From Mixophyes australis (Eukaryota; Chordata; Amphibia; Anura; Limnodynastidae): a stretch of DNA of 64,000 nt. Positions 44,642 to 55,015 of the stretch are shown here, piece after piece (the first letter of the stretch is position 1; every line of letters starts with the position of its first letter). Where the stretch lies: the NCBI GenBank assembly GCA_036250195.1, contig JAVHZZ010000002.1, positions 280,322,960 to 280,386,959 of the forward strand. Reading direction: 5' to 3'. The notes beneath the pieces are model-generated. The model was not told where the DNA came from. It saw only the letters and a list, made by a program, of their open reading frames with translations, and searched no databases. The position numbers and the translations under genes are program-made.

Positions 44642-47600
44642 GTACCCCCCCTTTTAAATGTGGGCACAGAACACTTAGAACCAGGTTTGCCCGGATATTT
44701 GGAATAAAACTTTTTCAGAAGAGCTGGAGCATTAAGATCATCTGCACGGATCCAAGAGCGCTTCTCTGGACCAAAACCTTTCCAATGCACTAGGAAGCGA
44801 AGGACTCCCCTAGAGATTTTAGCATCAAGTATATGAGTAATCTCAAACTCCTCCTCTTGTTGAGCTTGAACTGGGCGAGATACTGAAGAAGGAACAGAAA
44901 ATCGGTTGATGATGAGAGGTTTGAGTAATGAAACGTGGAAGGAATTGGAGATACGAAGGTTCTTCGGTAAAGACAGCTTAAAACAAACAGGATTTATCAC
45001 TTGAACGATTTTATAAGGACCAATAAAACGTGGAGCAAACTTCATGGAAGGAACCTTCAGGCGAATATTCTTGGTAGAAAGCCATACACGATCTCCAATT
45101 TTAAGTGCTGGAATTGCTCGCCTCTTTTTATCAGCAAAAAATGTATATCTTGAAAATGCCTTTTTCAAAGAGAATTTAACCAGAGCCCAAATGCTTTCAA
45201 ACTTTTGACATAAACCCTCCACAGCAGGAACTTGGGTGGGAGGGAGGGCAGGAAATTCTGGGAGAGACGGATGGTGACCGTATACAACGAAAAATGGTGT
45301 TTTAGAAGATGACTCATGATACATATTATTATTATGGGCGAATTCGGCCCATGGAAGCAAATCTACCCAATTGTCCTGGTTGGCTGAAGAAAAAATTCTT
45401 ATGAAAGTCTCTAGATCTTGATTGACTCTCTCGGTCTGTCCATTTGATTGAGGATGGTATGACGATGATAGTGACAGTTGGATACCCAAGGTTTTGCAAA
45501 GGGTTCGCCAAAATCTGGAGACAAACTGCACTCCTCTGTCCGAAACGATTTCAGATGGACATCCATGAATTCGAAATATTTCCTTGATGAAATGATCAGC
45601 CAATGTAGAAGAAGAAGGTAATCCTATCAAAGGGACGAAATGAGACATCTTAGAGAATCTATCTACCACTACCCAAATGGTATTGCATTTCTTGCTGAGA
45701 GGAAGATCAGTAACAAAATCCATACTTATATGGGTCCATGGTTTAGAAGGAATGGGTAGTGGTTGAAGTAGACCCGCCGGTGTTCTACAGGAAACTTTAA
45801 ATTGGGAACAAACATCACAAGCAGCCACAAACTCCTTGACATCTTTCCTAATAGAGGGCCACCAGTAACTTCGAGAGAGAATCTCTAATGTTTTTCGTTC
45901 TCCAGAATGCCCAGCAAAACGAGAGGAATGATACCATGACAAAATCTTTTTTCGAAGTGGTGGAACAAAGGTTTTCCCAAATGGTAGAACATTGGTGGAA
46001 GAAGCAGCTAAACTGACACATTTAGGATCCAGTATGGGACGATCAAAACAATCTTCAATATCAGAGGAAGAGGCCACCACCCGAGACAATGCATCCGCTT
46101 TTTTATTCTTAGAAGCCGGTTTGAAGGGTAAAATTAAGTCAAAGCGAGAGAAAAAAAGTGACCATCTTGCTTGTCGGGGGTTCATACATTGAGCTGACTG
46201 TAGATAGAGAAGATTTTTATGGTCAGTAAAAATAGTCACTGGGTGACGAGCACCCTCTAGTAGGTATCTCCACTCCTCCAAAGCCACCTTTATGGCTAAT
46301 AGCTCCTTATCTCCGATAGTATAATTCTTCTCAGCAGGTAATAAACTTCGTGAGTAGAAAGCACAAGGATGGAATTTCTTTTGTTCAGATTTCTGAGATA
46401 GAATGGCTCCTAGTCCAACATTAGAGGCATCTACCTCAAGGAAAAAAGGAAGGGTAACATCAGGTTGTCGAAGAATAGGAGCAGTTGAAAACGCCCTCTT
46501 GAGGAACTGAAATTCTTGAAGAGCCTCAGGAGACCATTGCTTGGTATTAGCACCCTTACGGGTAAGCGCCACAATAGAAGAGACAATGGAGGAGAAACCT
46601 TGAATAAAACGTCGATAATAGTTAGCAAATCCTAAAAAGCGTTGAATAGCTCTGAGAGTAGTTGGCTGGGGCCAATGTAACACTGCATTCACTTTCTCCG
46701 GATCCATCTCCAGACCTACTCCAGACACAATATATCCCAGGAAGGGAATCTGAGATAATTCAAAGGAACATTTCTCCAGTTTACAGAATAACGAATTTTC
46801 CCGGAGTCTAGAAAGGACCTCTGCCACATGTAATCGATGGGATGAAAGATCTTGAGAAAATATCAATATGTCGTCTAGATAGACAACGACACAAACATAC
46901 AACAAGTCCCGGAAAATCTCATTCACAAACCCCTGGAAGACAGCTGGGGCATTACACAACCCAAAGGGCATGACATATTCATAATGTCCATCCCTGGTGT
47001 TAAAAGCTGTCTTTCATTCGTCTCCGGCCTTGATCCGAATTAAATTATAAGCACCACGAAGATCCAGTTTAGTGAATATCCGAGCTCCCTTAATGCGATC
47101 AAAAAGTTCAGTAATTAACGGAATGGGGTAACGATTTTTGATGGTTAAGGCATTAAGACCTCGATAATCTATACACGGTCTCAAAGACCCGTCCTTCTTC
47201 TTAACTAAAAAGAAACCCGCTCCAGCGGAAGAAATGGACGGACGAATTAACCCACGATGGAGATTTTCCTTGACATAGTCAGACATCGCCTGGGTCTCTG
47301 GTAACACAAGGGGGTAAACACGACCCCTAGGAGTATTTTTGCTAGGTTGTAAATCTATTGGACAATCCCAAGCCCGATGAGGCGGAAGACGTTCTGACTG
47401 GGCTTTATCAAATACATCAGCAAAGGAGTTGTACTGTGGAGGAAGACCAGGTGGACAAGGTGTTATAGATGATTTATTTATTTTCACTGGAACCACTTGA
47501 GTCAAACATCTGTGATGACAATCCGAACCCCAGGAAATAACTTGCGGAACATTCCAGTCAATCTGTGGAGAATGGAGTTGAAGCCACGGAAAGCCAAGTA

Positions 47601-47963
47601 CAATAGGACTAGTAGTAACCAGAAGCACTAAAAACGAAATTTGCTCTTGATGTAAAGCCCCGATTTGAAGGTTTACAGGAATGGTACGTTGAGTAATAGT
47701 TCCATTGATAATTCGTGAACCATCCATAGCCGTAACAGCAATAGCTGTTTTTAAAAGAGTCACAGGTAAAGACCACTGACACACTAAGGAACTTGAAATA
47801 AAACTCCCAGCAGCTCCAGAGTCCAGAAGTGCTTGCGATGTAAAAGAATTAGTATAAGTGGAAACAGTAACAGCAAACGAGCAAACTTTAGAATTCAAAA
47901 GGTCTGGAGAGGATTCCAGGGACCGCAACCTTACCTCTCCAGAACAGGTTAGGGCCTCGCGTT
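44545..47963 (-). pseudogene. pol: Chromovirus pol polyprotein, one premature stop
   Basis: One reading frame runs from the frameshift site to 44545, interrupted only by TGA at 47014-47016, where a Trp is expected within the GDEWKT-like RT motif. Protease: [44 protein letters not shown] and the catalytic VVYLDDIL. RNase H: EVDASNVGLG, DKELLAIKVALEEW, TDHKNLLYL. Integrase: zinc-binding H-x6-H-x29-C-x2-C, then D, D, E in MDFVTDL, VSDRGVQF and NGQTERVNQ with the canonical 35-residue D-E gap. A GPY/F-type module and a chromodomain (FEITHILDAKISRGVLRFLV, then HWKG) follow. The frame extends about 97 bases into the 3' LTR. All catalytic residues are present; the stop alone makes this copy defective. 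Confidence 0.93.
44642..44656 (-). other. Polypurine tract of the chromovirus
   Basis: On the minus strand AAAAGGGGGGGTAC lies immediately before the 3' LTR; it is the expected plus-strand DNA primer site. It overlaps the end of the pol reading frame. Confidence 0.85.
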
Positions 47964-48878
47964 TCCCGACTTTCTAGGGCATGAGTTCAGCAAGTGATTA
48001 GGATCAGCACAATAAATACAGAGCTTATTCTTCAACCGTCGTTCCCTCTCTTCTGAAGCTAATCTAGAACGTCCTACCTCCATGGGTTCCACTGAAGGTG
48101 AGGGATGACGAAATCGAGAAGGCAGGTGACCCGATACTTTAGGTGAAGACTCCTTTTCGGAATTTCTTTCACGGAATCTCATGTCCACTCTGTTGCACAA
48201 AGATATCAATGCATCCAAAGAAGATGGTAACTCTTGGGAAGCCAGCACGTCTTTAATCTTGTCAGCAAGACCTTGCCAGAAGGCAGCTATCAATGCCTCA
48301 CTATTCCATTGGAGTTCAGAGGCAAGTGTGCGAAATTGATTTACGTACTGTGCTACTGAACGGGATCCTTGGCGTAATCGAAGAATACTAGAGGCAGCAG
48401 AAATAACACGACCAGGTTCATCAAAAATTCTTCGGAAAGTTGAAATGAACATGGCACTATCCTCCAGCAGGGGGTTATTTCTTTCCCACAAAGGAGAGGC
48501 CCATGCCAGAGCCTGTCCAGAAAACAGAGAGATTAAATAGGCCACTTTAGAGCGATGAGTAGGGAAATTTTGAGGTTGGAGCTCAAAATGAATAGAGCAC
48601 TGATTGAGAAAGCCCCTACAAGCTTTTGGATCTCCATCAAATTTTGAGGGAGTAGGCAGGTGTAGAGTAGAAGCAACAGACACCTGGGATGGCACTGGGA
48701 GAGAAGAAGACTCCGGGGGATTATTAGTAGTAGATTCATTTTGCACAGGATCTCCCAGAGAGACTAGAGACTGCAAACATTGAAATAATTGTTGCTGACG
48801 AGCATCTTGTTGTTCAACTCGAGTAACCAGGTACTGCAGCATATCTTTAGCTGTTGGTTCCGATCCTGGGTCTGTCAT
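47949..48878 (-). CDS. gag: Chromovirus gag
   Basis: 309 codons from ATG at 48878, only 13 bases after the 5' LTR. The N-terminal part has a coiled-coil-like segment (MLQYLVTRVEQQDARQQ); the capsid region includes FDGDPKACRGFLNQC and WQGLADKIKDVLA. The C-terminus has a CCHC zinc knuckle, C-x2-C-x4-H-x4-C (CIYCADPNHLLNSC). It forms the virus-like particle and binds the RNA. No interruption is seen. Confidence 0.93.
   Translation of the reverse strand: MTDPGSEPTAKDMLQYLVTRVEQQDARQQQLFQCLQSLVSLGDPVQNESTTNNPPESSSLPVPSQVSVASTLHLPTPSKFDGDPKACRGFLNQCSIHFELQPQNFPTHRSKVAYLISLFSGQALAWASPLWERNNPLLEDSAMFISTFRRIFDEPGRVISAASSILRLRQGSRSVAQYVNQFRTLASELQWNSEALIAAFWQGLADKIKDVLASQELPSSLDALISLCNRVDMRFRERNSEKESSPKVSGHLPSRFRHPSPSVEPMEVGRSRLASEERERRLKNKLCIYCADPNHLLNSCPRKSGNARP
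47961..47967 (-). promoter_or_regulatory. -1 ribosomal frameshift heptamer GGGAAAC
   Basis: In the gag frame the bases read G GGA AAC, the X XXY YYZ pattern, ten bases before the gag stop (47949-47951). pol continues in the -1 frame with no ATG near its start. The decayed relative at 57159-57165 has G GGA AAT at the same place before its gag stop. Confidence 0.75.
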
Positions 48879-48879
48879 G

Positions 48880-48889
48880 GCCTGTTCTT
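48880..48889 (-). other. Putative self-priming primer-binding site
   Basis: Two bases after the 5' LTR the sense strand reads AAGAACAGGC, the exact complement of GCCTGTTCTT at 49748-49739 (and 44434-44425), the predicted 5' end of the RNA. No tRNA-type TGG site is seen here. This is the arrangement reported for Tf1 and related chromoviruses. Confidence 0.65.
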
Positions 48890-48891
48890 AC

Positions 48892-49955
48892 TGTCACGGG
48901 CACTAGGAGTTTTACCCAGAATTCACCAGGTGTAGCTACACTTACCAGAAGTGCGGACCTCTGGGTAGTGTGGTGAATCAGTGGAACCATACAGTAGAAT
49001 AGAGGAAAGGAATGTCAATAGTATAAATGCTGAGTCTTGGCACCGTGGAACTGTGAGGGTACAGCAGTTTAGTAAACAGGATAAAATGAGAAAAGAGTCC
49101 AAGTGCCTTAGCACGCAGGTAGCATATAGCAGGCCAGTACTTGATAACTTGATAACTGGATAACGTAGACAAAGACCAATCAACAATATAGTAGAAAAGT
49201 CAGCGACTTGCAGCTACAATATAGAGGCACTTGTAGACTTTAGTCCAGCTAATAGGTACCATACAGAGTAGTAGCTATATCACAAGGAAATATGAATGGT
49301 CTACAGCTGGTAAGTTTCACCATGGATATGTAGAGAAGACTTGTCCAGCGCAGGTGTGTAACAGAGTAGCGTGAGTGGTCTGCAATTGGCAAGTTGTACC
49401 ACTGATGTATAGAGGAGACTTGTCCAGGAGCAGGCAGGTAACGGAGGTAGCGAGAGTAGTCTGCAGCGGGTAAGTTCTACTACCGATTTGGAGGGGAGAC
49501 TTTTCCAGAAGCAGGCAGGTAACGGAGGTAGCGAGAGTAGTCTGCAGCGGGTAAGTTCTACTAAAGATGTGGAGAGAAGACTTGTCCAGAAGCAGGCAGG
49601 TAACGGAGGTAGCGAGAGTAGTCTGCAGCGGGTAAGTTCTACTACCGATGTGGAGAGGAGACTTGTCCAGAAGCAGGCAGGTAACTGATAACACGAGCAG
49701 AAACAGGAAACACCTCAGAGTCTCAAGGAATGAGAACCAAGAACAGGCAAAGGTAATAGGGCAACAGGTGCCTTAAGTACTGAGAGGTGATTAATTAACC
49801 AATGAGACTAGAGGCGAGGTATTAACAGTTCAGGGTTTCTGCAATTGCGCAATTTTAGTCAAGATGGCGGACGGCCGCGGCTCAGGAGAGGCGCCGGCAG
49901 GAGCGAGAGAGACCCATGTCCCAACCTAGAGGCACTAACAGTCCGGTGAGTGACA
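48892..49955 (-). repeat. 5' LTR of the chromovirus (1064 bp)
   Basis: Same structure with five 81-bp repeat copies (49336, 49415, 49496, 49577, 49658). TATA-like TACTTAA at 49779-49773 precedes the predicted transcription start at 49748 by 31 bases. The tandem repeats therefore lie downstream of the start, in the long transcribed leader. Confidence 0.93.
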
Positions 49956-49960
49956 CTTCC

Positions 49961-50029
49961 ACCCTTTGGTGAGGAACTGAAATCTGTAAGCGTTGCATAC
50001 CTTCCGATAACGTAACCTCCAAACTCAGA
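49961..50029. other. Right flank of the chromovirus
   Basis: About 70 bases between the target duplication and the next LTR. Nothing recognisable. Confidence 0.5.
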
Positions 50030-50640
50030 GCCCCCAAATTATTAAAGCAATTCTATCGTTTTCAAATAAGCATTGCCCAAGCGATTGTATTGTGTTTCCA
50101 ACGCACAAAGTAATTTATTTTAGCAGATGTAAAAAGTTAACAGTTCAATATTTGATTATTATATAATACAGTACAGTACAGTCAATACCAAAAGATACAT
50201 ACATACCGCTGCGCTCCCATGGGTACCAGTGAACAGTAGTTCACCCTTGAATACTGTGGTCAGAGAATGACTGAAGCTAGTGGGAGCGCAGCTATGATAT
50301 ATATATATATATATACATTAAGTGTTACAGAGAGAACAATGCAGATGACGTGGCTTGCTTCTATAGGTCCAGACTTCAGGTGGGTCCAGGGTAAACAGGT
50401 CATAGGCAGTTCAAACAATCCCCTCAAAGGCTGAGGTCAACATTCCAGATGATTCTCCTGCCCAGAAACTAGTTACAACTAGTTCATTAGCATTTTACAG
50501 TCTGATATCACTCTGACTATTTATTTCCTAATATCAATAACTAGAGTATGCAATATGCGATCTCTTCGGCGATTGAACCGGACAGCTGCTGATGAATAGG
50601 GGATTAGAATGATATCAGACATGACACATTTCCTATAACC

Positions 50641-50990
50641 TCGGCTTGTCAATTAACCCTTCTCCTGCTGAATCCCTGGCTTATCTGCACCAACTGATCT
50701 ACTGTGTACCGACCCGGCTTGTCAATTAACCCTTCTCCTGCTGAATCCCTGGCTTATCTGCATCAACTGATCTATTGTGTACCGACCTGGCTTGTCAGTT
50801 AACCCTTCTCCTGCTGAATCCATGGCTTATCTGCATCAACTGATCTACTGTGTACCGACCCGGCTTGTCAATTAACCCTTCTTCTGCTGAATCCCTGGCT
50901 TATCTGCATTAACTGATCTACTGTGTACCGACCCGGCTTGTCAGTTAACCCTTCTCCCGCTGAATCCCTGGCTTAACTGCATCAACTGCA
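50641..50990. repeat. ~72-bp tandem repeat in the LTR, about 5 copies
   Basis: Units contain CGGCTTGTCAATTAACCCTT, then CTCCTGCTGAATCCCTGGCT. Copies are over 90% alike by eye. Confidence 0.92.
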
Positions 50991-51559
50991 TATAAAACAT
51001 TATTTTATATGCCATTATTTTGTTTTTCCTGATTGTACATTTACAAGTAACTACTTTTTACCTGTTATTATTCTACTATTTATATGCCTTTATCTTGTTT
51101 TTCCTGATTTTATATTTACCAGCAAATACTTTTACCTGTTATTATTCCTGCCTATTTCCATTGTCCTTATTACCTCTCCTTCTATTATTCCTTGCCTTCC
51201 ATGCCCTAATTGGTTATTGTCCTCCATCTTGCTATTGTCTCCCTGCTTATTCTTACCTGTTATTCGCTGTCCTTATTATCTTACTGTTCTGCTATCATTC
51301 TTACCTGTTTTCATTGTCCTTATTATCTCACTGTACTGTTGTTCCATGCCCTCCACGCCCTAATTCGTTATTATCTTCCACCTTTTCATTGTCTTCCTGC
51401 TATTGTTCTAACCTGTTTTTCACTGTCCCCACTATCTCTCCCTACTATGCCTCCCCGCTCTCACTCCATACCCATACTCTCCCCCGCCCTACCTCCCCTG
51501 TTCCTCCCCTGCACGCTGCTCGTCTTGCTAACCTCATCCTCATTTCCCCCCTCTCCTCT

Positions 51560-52200
51560 CCCTCTTTCTTCTGTGCCCTCTGGAAAGCCAGATCCGTCCA
51601 CAACAAGCTGACTGCTATCCAACTCCTTTAACCTTCTTGCCGTTACTGAAACCTGGCTCTCCGATTCTGATACTACTTCCAACGCTGCCCTCTCCTATGG
51701 TGGCCTCTCCTTCACCCACTCCGCCAGGCCTGGGGCCCGCCCAGGCACTGGAGTTGGCCTCCTCCTCTCCTCCACCTGTACTTTTCGTGTCATTCCCCCT
51801 GAACCCTCCCTCTCCTTCTCCTCCTTTGAAGCTCACTCCATCCGCCTCTTCTACCCTATCCACCTCCGCGTCACTGACATCTACCGCCCCCCTGTCCCCA
51901 CTTTCCTCTTCCTTGACAACTTTGCTAGCTGGCTTCCTCACCACCTCTCCTACGATCTCCCCTCGATCATTCTCGGTGACTTTAACATCCCCATCGACAA
52001 CCCCACCTACCCTGCTTCCAGCAAACTGCTCACCCTCTCTTCCTCCCTTGGTCTCACCCAATGGACCTCCTCCTCTACCCACTGCCTTGGTCACTCCCTT
52101 GATCTTGTCTTCTCCTACCTATGTAGTCTCTCCGACTTCTCCATCTCTCCCTTTCCTCTATCCGACCACCATCTCCTCTCTCTCTCTCCCCTCCCCCTGC
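51560..52200 (+). pseudogene. L2 apurinic endonuclease domain
   Basis: KARSVHNKLTAIQLL precedes a frameshift at about 51629, then NLLAVTETWLSDSD, TGVGLLLSSTCTF, IILGDFNIPID and PLSDHHLLS follow. These are the N, E, GDFN and SDH motifs of APE-type LINE endonucleases. A TGA at about 52437 and further frame changes interrupt the ORF downstream. Long proline/serine-rich frames in the same stretch are shadows. Confidence 0.8.
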
Positions 52201-52879
52201 CCAAACCTACTCTGTCCATACGCAACCTCGATGCTCTTGACCCTGCCTCTCTGTCCTCCTCTCTCGATACCCTCCTTTCTCCCCTTTCCCCCCAGGCCTG
52301 CCCCAACCCGGCGGTCTCCCTCTACAATCACACCCTCACCTCCGCTCTGGACGTGGTCGCCCCTGCCCACTCCGTCCACCCCCGCTGCTCCAAACCCCAA
52401 CCATGGCACTCCAAATTTACCCGCTTCCTCCAAAAATGATCCCGTACCGCCGAACATCACTGGAGAAAATCCCACTCCCTGGCTGACTTCCTCCACTTTA
52501 AATTCATCCTTTCATCCTACAGTTCTGCCCACTCACTCGCTAAACAATCTTTCTTTAAATCCCTCATCTCTTCCCAGTCCTCTAACCCCCGCCGCCTCTT
52601 CGCCACCTTCAGCACTCTCCTGGCCCCCTCCCCCCCTCCTCCCTGACTGCCTCCGATTTCGCCTCCTTCTTCTCCTCTAAAATCGAGGCCATCCGACTTG
52701 AAATCTCCTCCTCCACTCTCTCTTCCACCCCTCCCACTCTTCCGTCCTCCCCCCCAACCACCTTCCCCTCCCCACCACCGGCGAGGAAGTCCACTCTCTC
52801 ATTTCATCCTCCCCCCCACTACCTGTCCCCTGGATCCCATCCCATCCCCTCCCACCTTCTTCGCTCCCTTTCCCCCACC

Positions 52880-54154
52880 ACCTGCTCCCACCTCGCTCAC
52901 CTCTTTAATCTCTCCCTCTCCACTGGCATCTTCCCCTCCTCATTCAAACATGCTCTCGTATCCCCCATTCTTAAGAAACCTAATCTCGACCCCACTTCTC
53001 TCTCAAACTATCGCCCCATATCTCTTCTCCCTTTTGCCTCCAAAATTCTCGAGAGGCTCGTCTGCAGCCGTGTCACCTCCTACCTTTCTGAATACTCCCT
53101 CCTTGATCCTTTCCAGTCTGGTTTCCGCCCCCTCCACTCCACTGAAACTGCCCTGGCTAAAGCCAGGGGCCACTTCTCCCTTCTCATCCTCCTTGACCTC
53201 TCTGCAGCCTTCGACACCGTTGACCACCCCCTCCTCCTTCACACCCTCCAGTCTTTCGGCCTCTCCGGCCCAGTCCTGTCTTGGTTCACCTCTTACCTTA
53301 CTCACCGTTCCTTCTCTGTCACCACCTCTGGGTCTCTCTCCCCCCCGTCCACCCTTCCAGTCGGGGTCCCTCAGGGCTCTGTTCTGGGACCCTTACTCTT
53401 CTCTCTATACACCTCCTCCCTGGGTGAACTGATCAGCTCCTTCGGCTTCAGCTACCACCTTTACGCTGACGACACTCAACTATACCTCTCCTCTCCTGAT
53501 CTCTCTCCCTCCCTCCTCTCTAGGGTGTCCGCTTGCCTCTCTGCTATCTCCTCTTGGATGTCCTCTCGATTCCTCAAACTTAATCTTGCCAAAATTGAGC
53601 TCATAGTTTTTCCTCCCTCTCATACCTCATCCCCTTCTGACCTCTCCATCACTGTCGACAACACCTCTATCTCCCCTGTCCCCCAACTTCGCTGCCTTGG
53701 TGTCATCCTCGACTCCTCTCTCTCCTTTGGCCCCCACATCTTCTCTCTTGCTAAATCCTGCCGCTTCCAGCTGCGTAACAATGCTCGCATCCGGCCCTTC
53801 CTCTCCCAAGATGCCACAAAATGCCTTATCCACTCTCTGATCATCTCCCGCCTGGACTACTGCAACCTCCTCCTCACTGGCCTTCCCCACGCTCATCTTG
53901 ATCCCCTTCGATCTGTTCTTAACGCTGCCACTAGGCTTATTTTCCTTTTTCGCCACTCCTCTTCTGTCTCCCCCCTCTACCTAGCCCTTCACTGGCTGCC
54001 ATTCCCCTTTAGAATCCTCTTTAAGCTCCTCACACTCACCTACAAGGCCCTCGCCAACTCCACTGCGCCCTACATCTCCACCCTCCTCTCTATTCATGCT
54101 CCATCCCGCCCTCTCCGTTCTGCCTCTGACCGTCGCCTCTCTTCCCCCTTATAA
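52880..54154 (+). pseudogene. L2 reverse transcriptase domain
   Basis: RT blocks in order: [19 protein letters not shown] motif (about 52980-53030), [29 protein letters not shown] (about 53192), [25 protein letters not shown] (about 53458-53496) and, open from 53525 to 54154, the thumb and C-terminal region ([35 protein letters not shown]). The catalytic ADD is intact, but upstream frameshifts disable the whole ORF. Confidence 0.85.
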
Positions 54155-55015
54155 CCTCCTCCCACGTGCGTATCCAAGACTTCGCCCGCGCTGCCCCCCT
54201 CCACTGGAACAAGCTCCCTCCCTCCATCAGAACTTCCCTAATCTGTCCAGTTTCAAACGGGCCCTAAAAACCTACCTTTTTCTTAAAGCCTTTCTGTCTC
54301 CCAATTAACTTCCTACCTTATCTTCTGCCTCCGTCCCCCTACTCTCCCTCTCTCCCCTGAGTCTCTCTGTCTGTCCACCCCTCCCCTTAGATTGTACGCT
54401 CCTCTGAGCAGGGCCATCTCTCCTCCTGTTTCCACCACTTCTAACTCTGCTCTCCAGCTACTTAGCCCTCCTCCTCAAGGGTCCTCCACCCCACGTCCAC
54501 TCTCACTCCCTCCTCCCCCCTGGGGGTCTCCCTGTCTTCCGCGCCCTCCTTCTTGGGCCCCGTCGTTTGCGGATCCTCCCTCCCCCTTACCCACCCTCTC
54601 TAGCTGTGCATTGAGCTTACCGAGTTGCTGTGTTTATTGTTTACTGTACTGTGCTGTCTCCCATTGTATTGTAATTTGTTTGTCTCTGTACGGCGCTGCG
54701 GACGCCTTGTGGCGCCTTATAAATAAAAATTAATAATAATAATAATAATAACCTGAACCTTAAATAACACTGAGGTGTACATATAATCATAATATATAAA
54801 CTAATAATAAACTAAATACTATCTGCTCATAAATCACTGTAGAATGGAATCAATATGAATATGAATTATATAAATAACTAAAGGTTGTAATGCGAGTGTG
54901 TGCGTGCGTGCGTATTTTACCGTGCAATCGCAGTACGCCACGTGTAGCGTGGCATACTGAATGCAATCGCACAATGAAACAATATTAAACCAATATACTT
55001 TCGTTTATCCAATTA

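Larger units (their letters stand above)
43505..49955 (-). mobile_element. Near-intact Ty3/Gypsy chromovirus, 6.45 kb
   Basis: Two LTRs (43505-44641 and 48892-49955) with TGTCAC...GTGACA ends flank gag and pol in the minus orientation. A perfect 5-bp duplication CTTCC (43500-43504, 49956-49960) proves one insertion event. gag is open; pol has one nonsense codon. LTRs differ mainly by one tandem repeat unit and scattered substitutions, so the insertion is fairly recent. Domain order PR-RT-RNaseH-IN-chromodomain identifies a chromovirus. Confidence 0.95.
51000..54745 (+). mobile_element. L2-clade LINE, decayed
   Basis: A pyrimidine-rich LINE in plus orientation with an APE endonuclease, an RT with YADDTQLY, and the 3' end TGGCGCCTTATAAATAAA followed by a (TAA)n tail (about 54728-54750), typical of L2. 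The first ~600 bases are C/T-rich and contain a short direct repeat (TTTTGTTTTTCCTGATT at about 51018 and 51091); whether they belong to the LINE is uncertain. Confidence 0.82.
50030..55015 (-). mobile_element. 3' LTR of a second Gypsy element, split by an L2 LINE
   Basis: The left part (50030-50990) and right part (54750-55015) align with the two halves of the LTR at 18830-19585: AACGCACAAAGTAATTTATT on the left, and (CATC/AACC)TGAACC(A/T)TAAAT plus GTGGCATACTGAATGCAATC on the right. The L2 at 51000-54745 lies between. Pol remnants of matching orientation begin at 55016. Confidence 0.65.

Noticed and set aside
51637..53432. Long proline/serine/leucine-rich ORFs (347 and 244 codons)
   Set aside because: They are alternate frames of the C/T-rich L2 LINE; the real endonuclease and RT frames are different.
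51615..53956. Minus-strand glutamate/glycine-rich ORFs
   Set aside because: Antisense shadows of the C/T-rich L2 coding strand.
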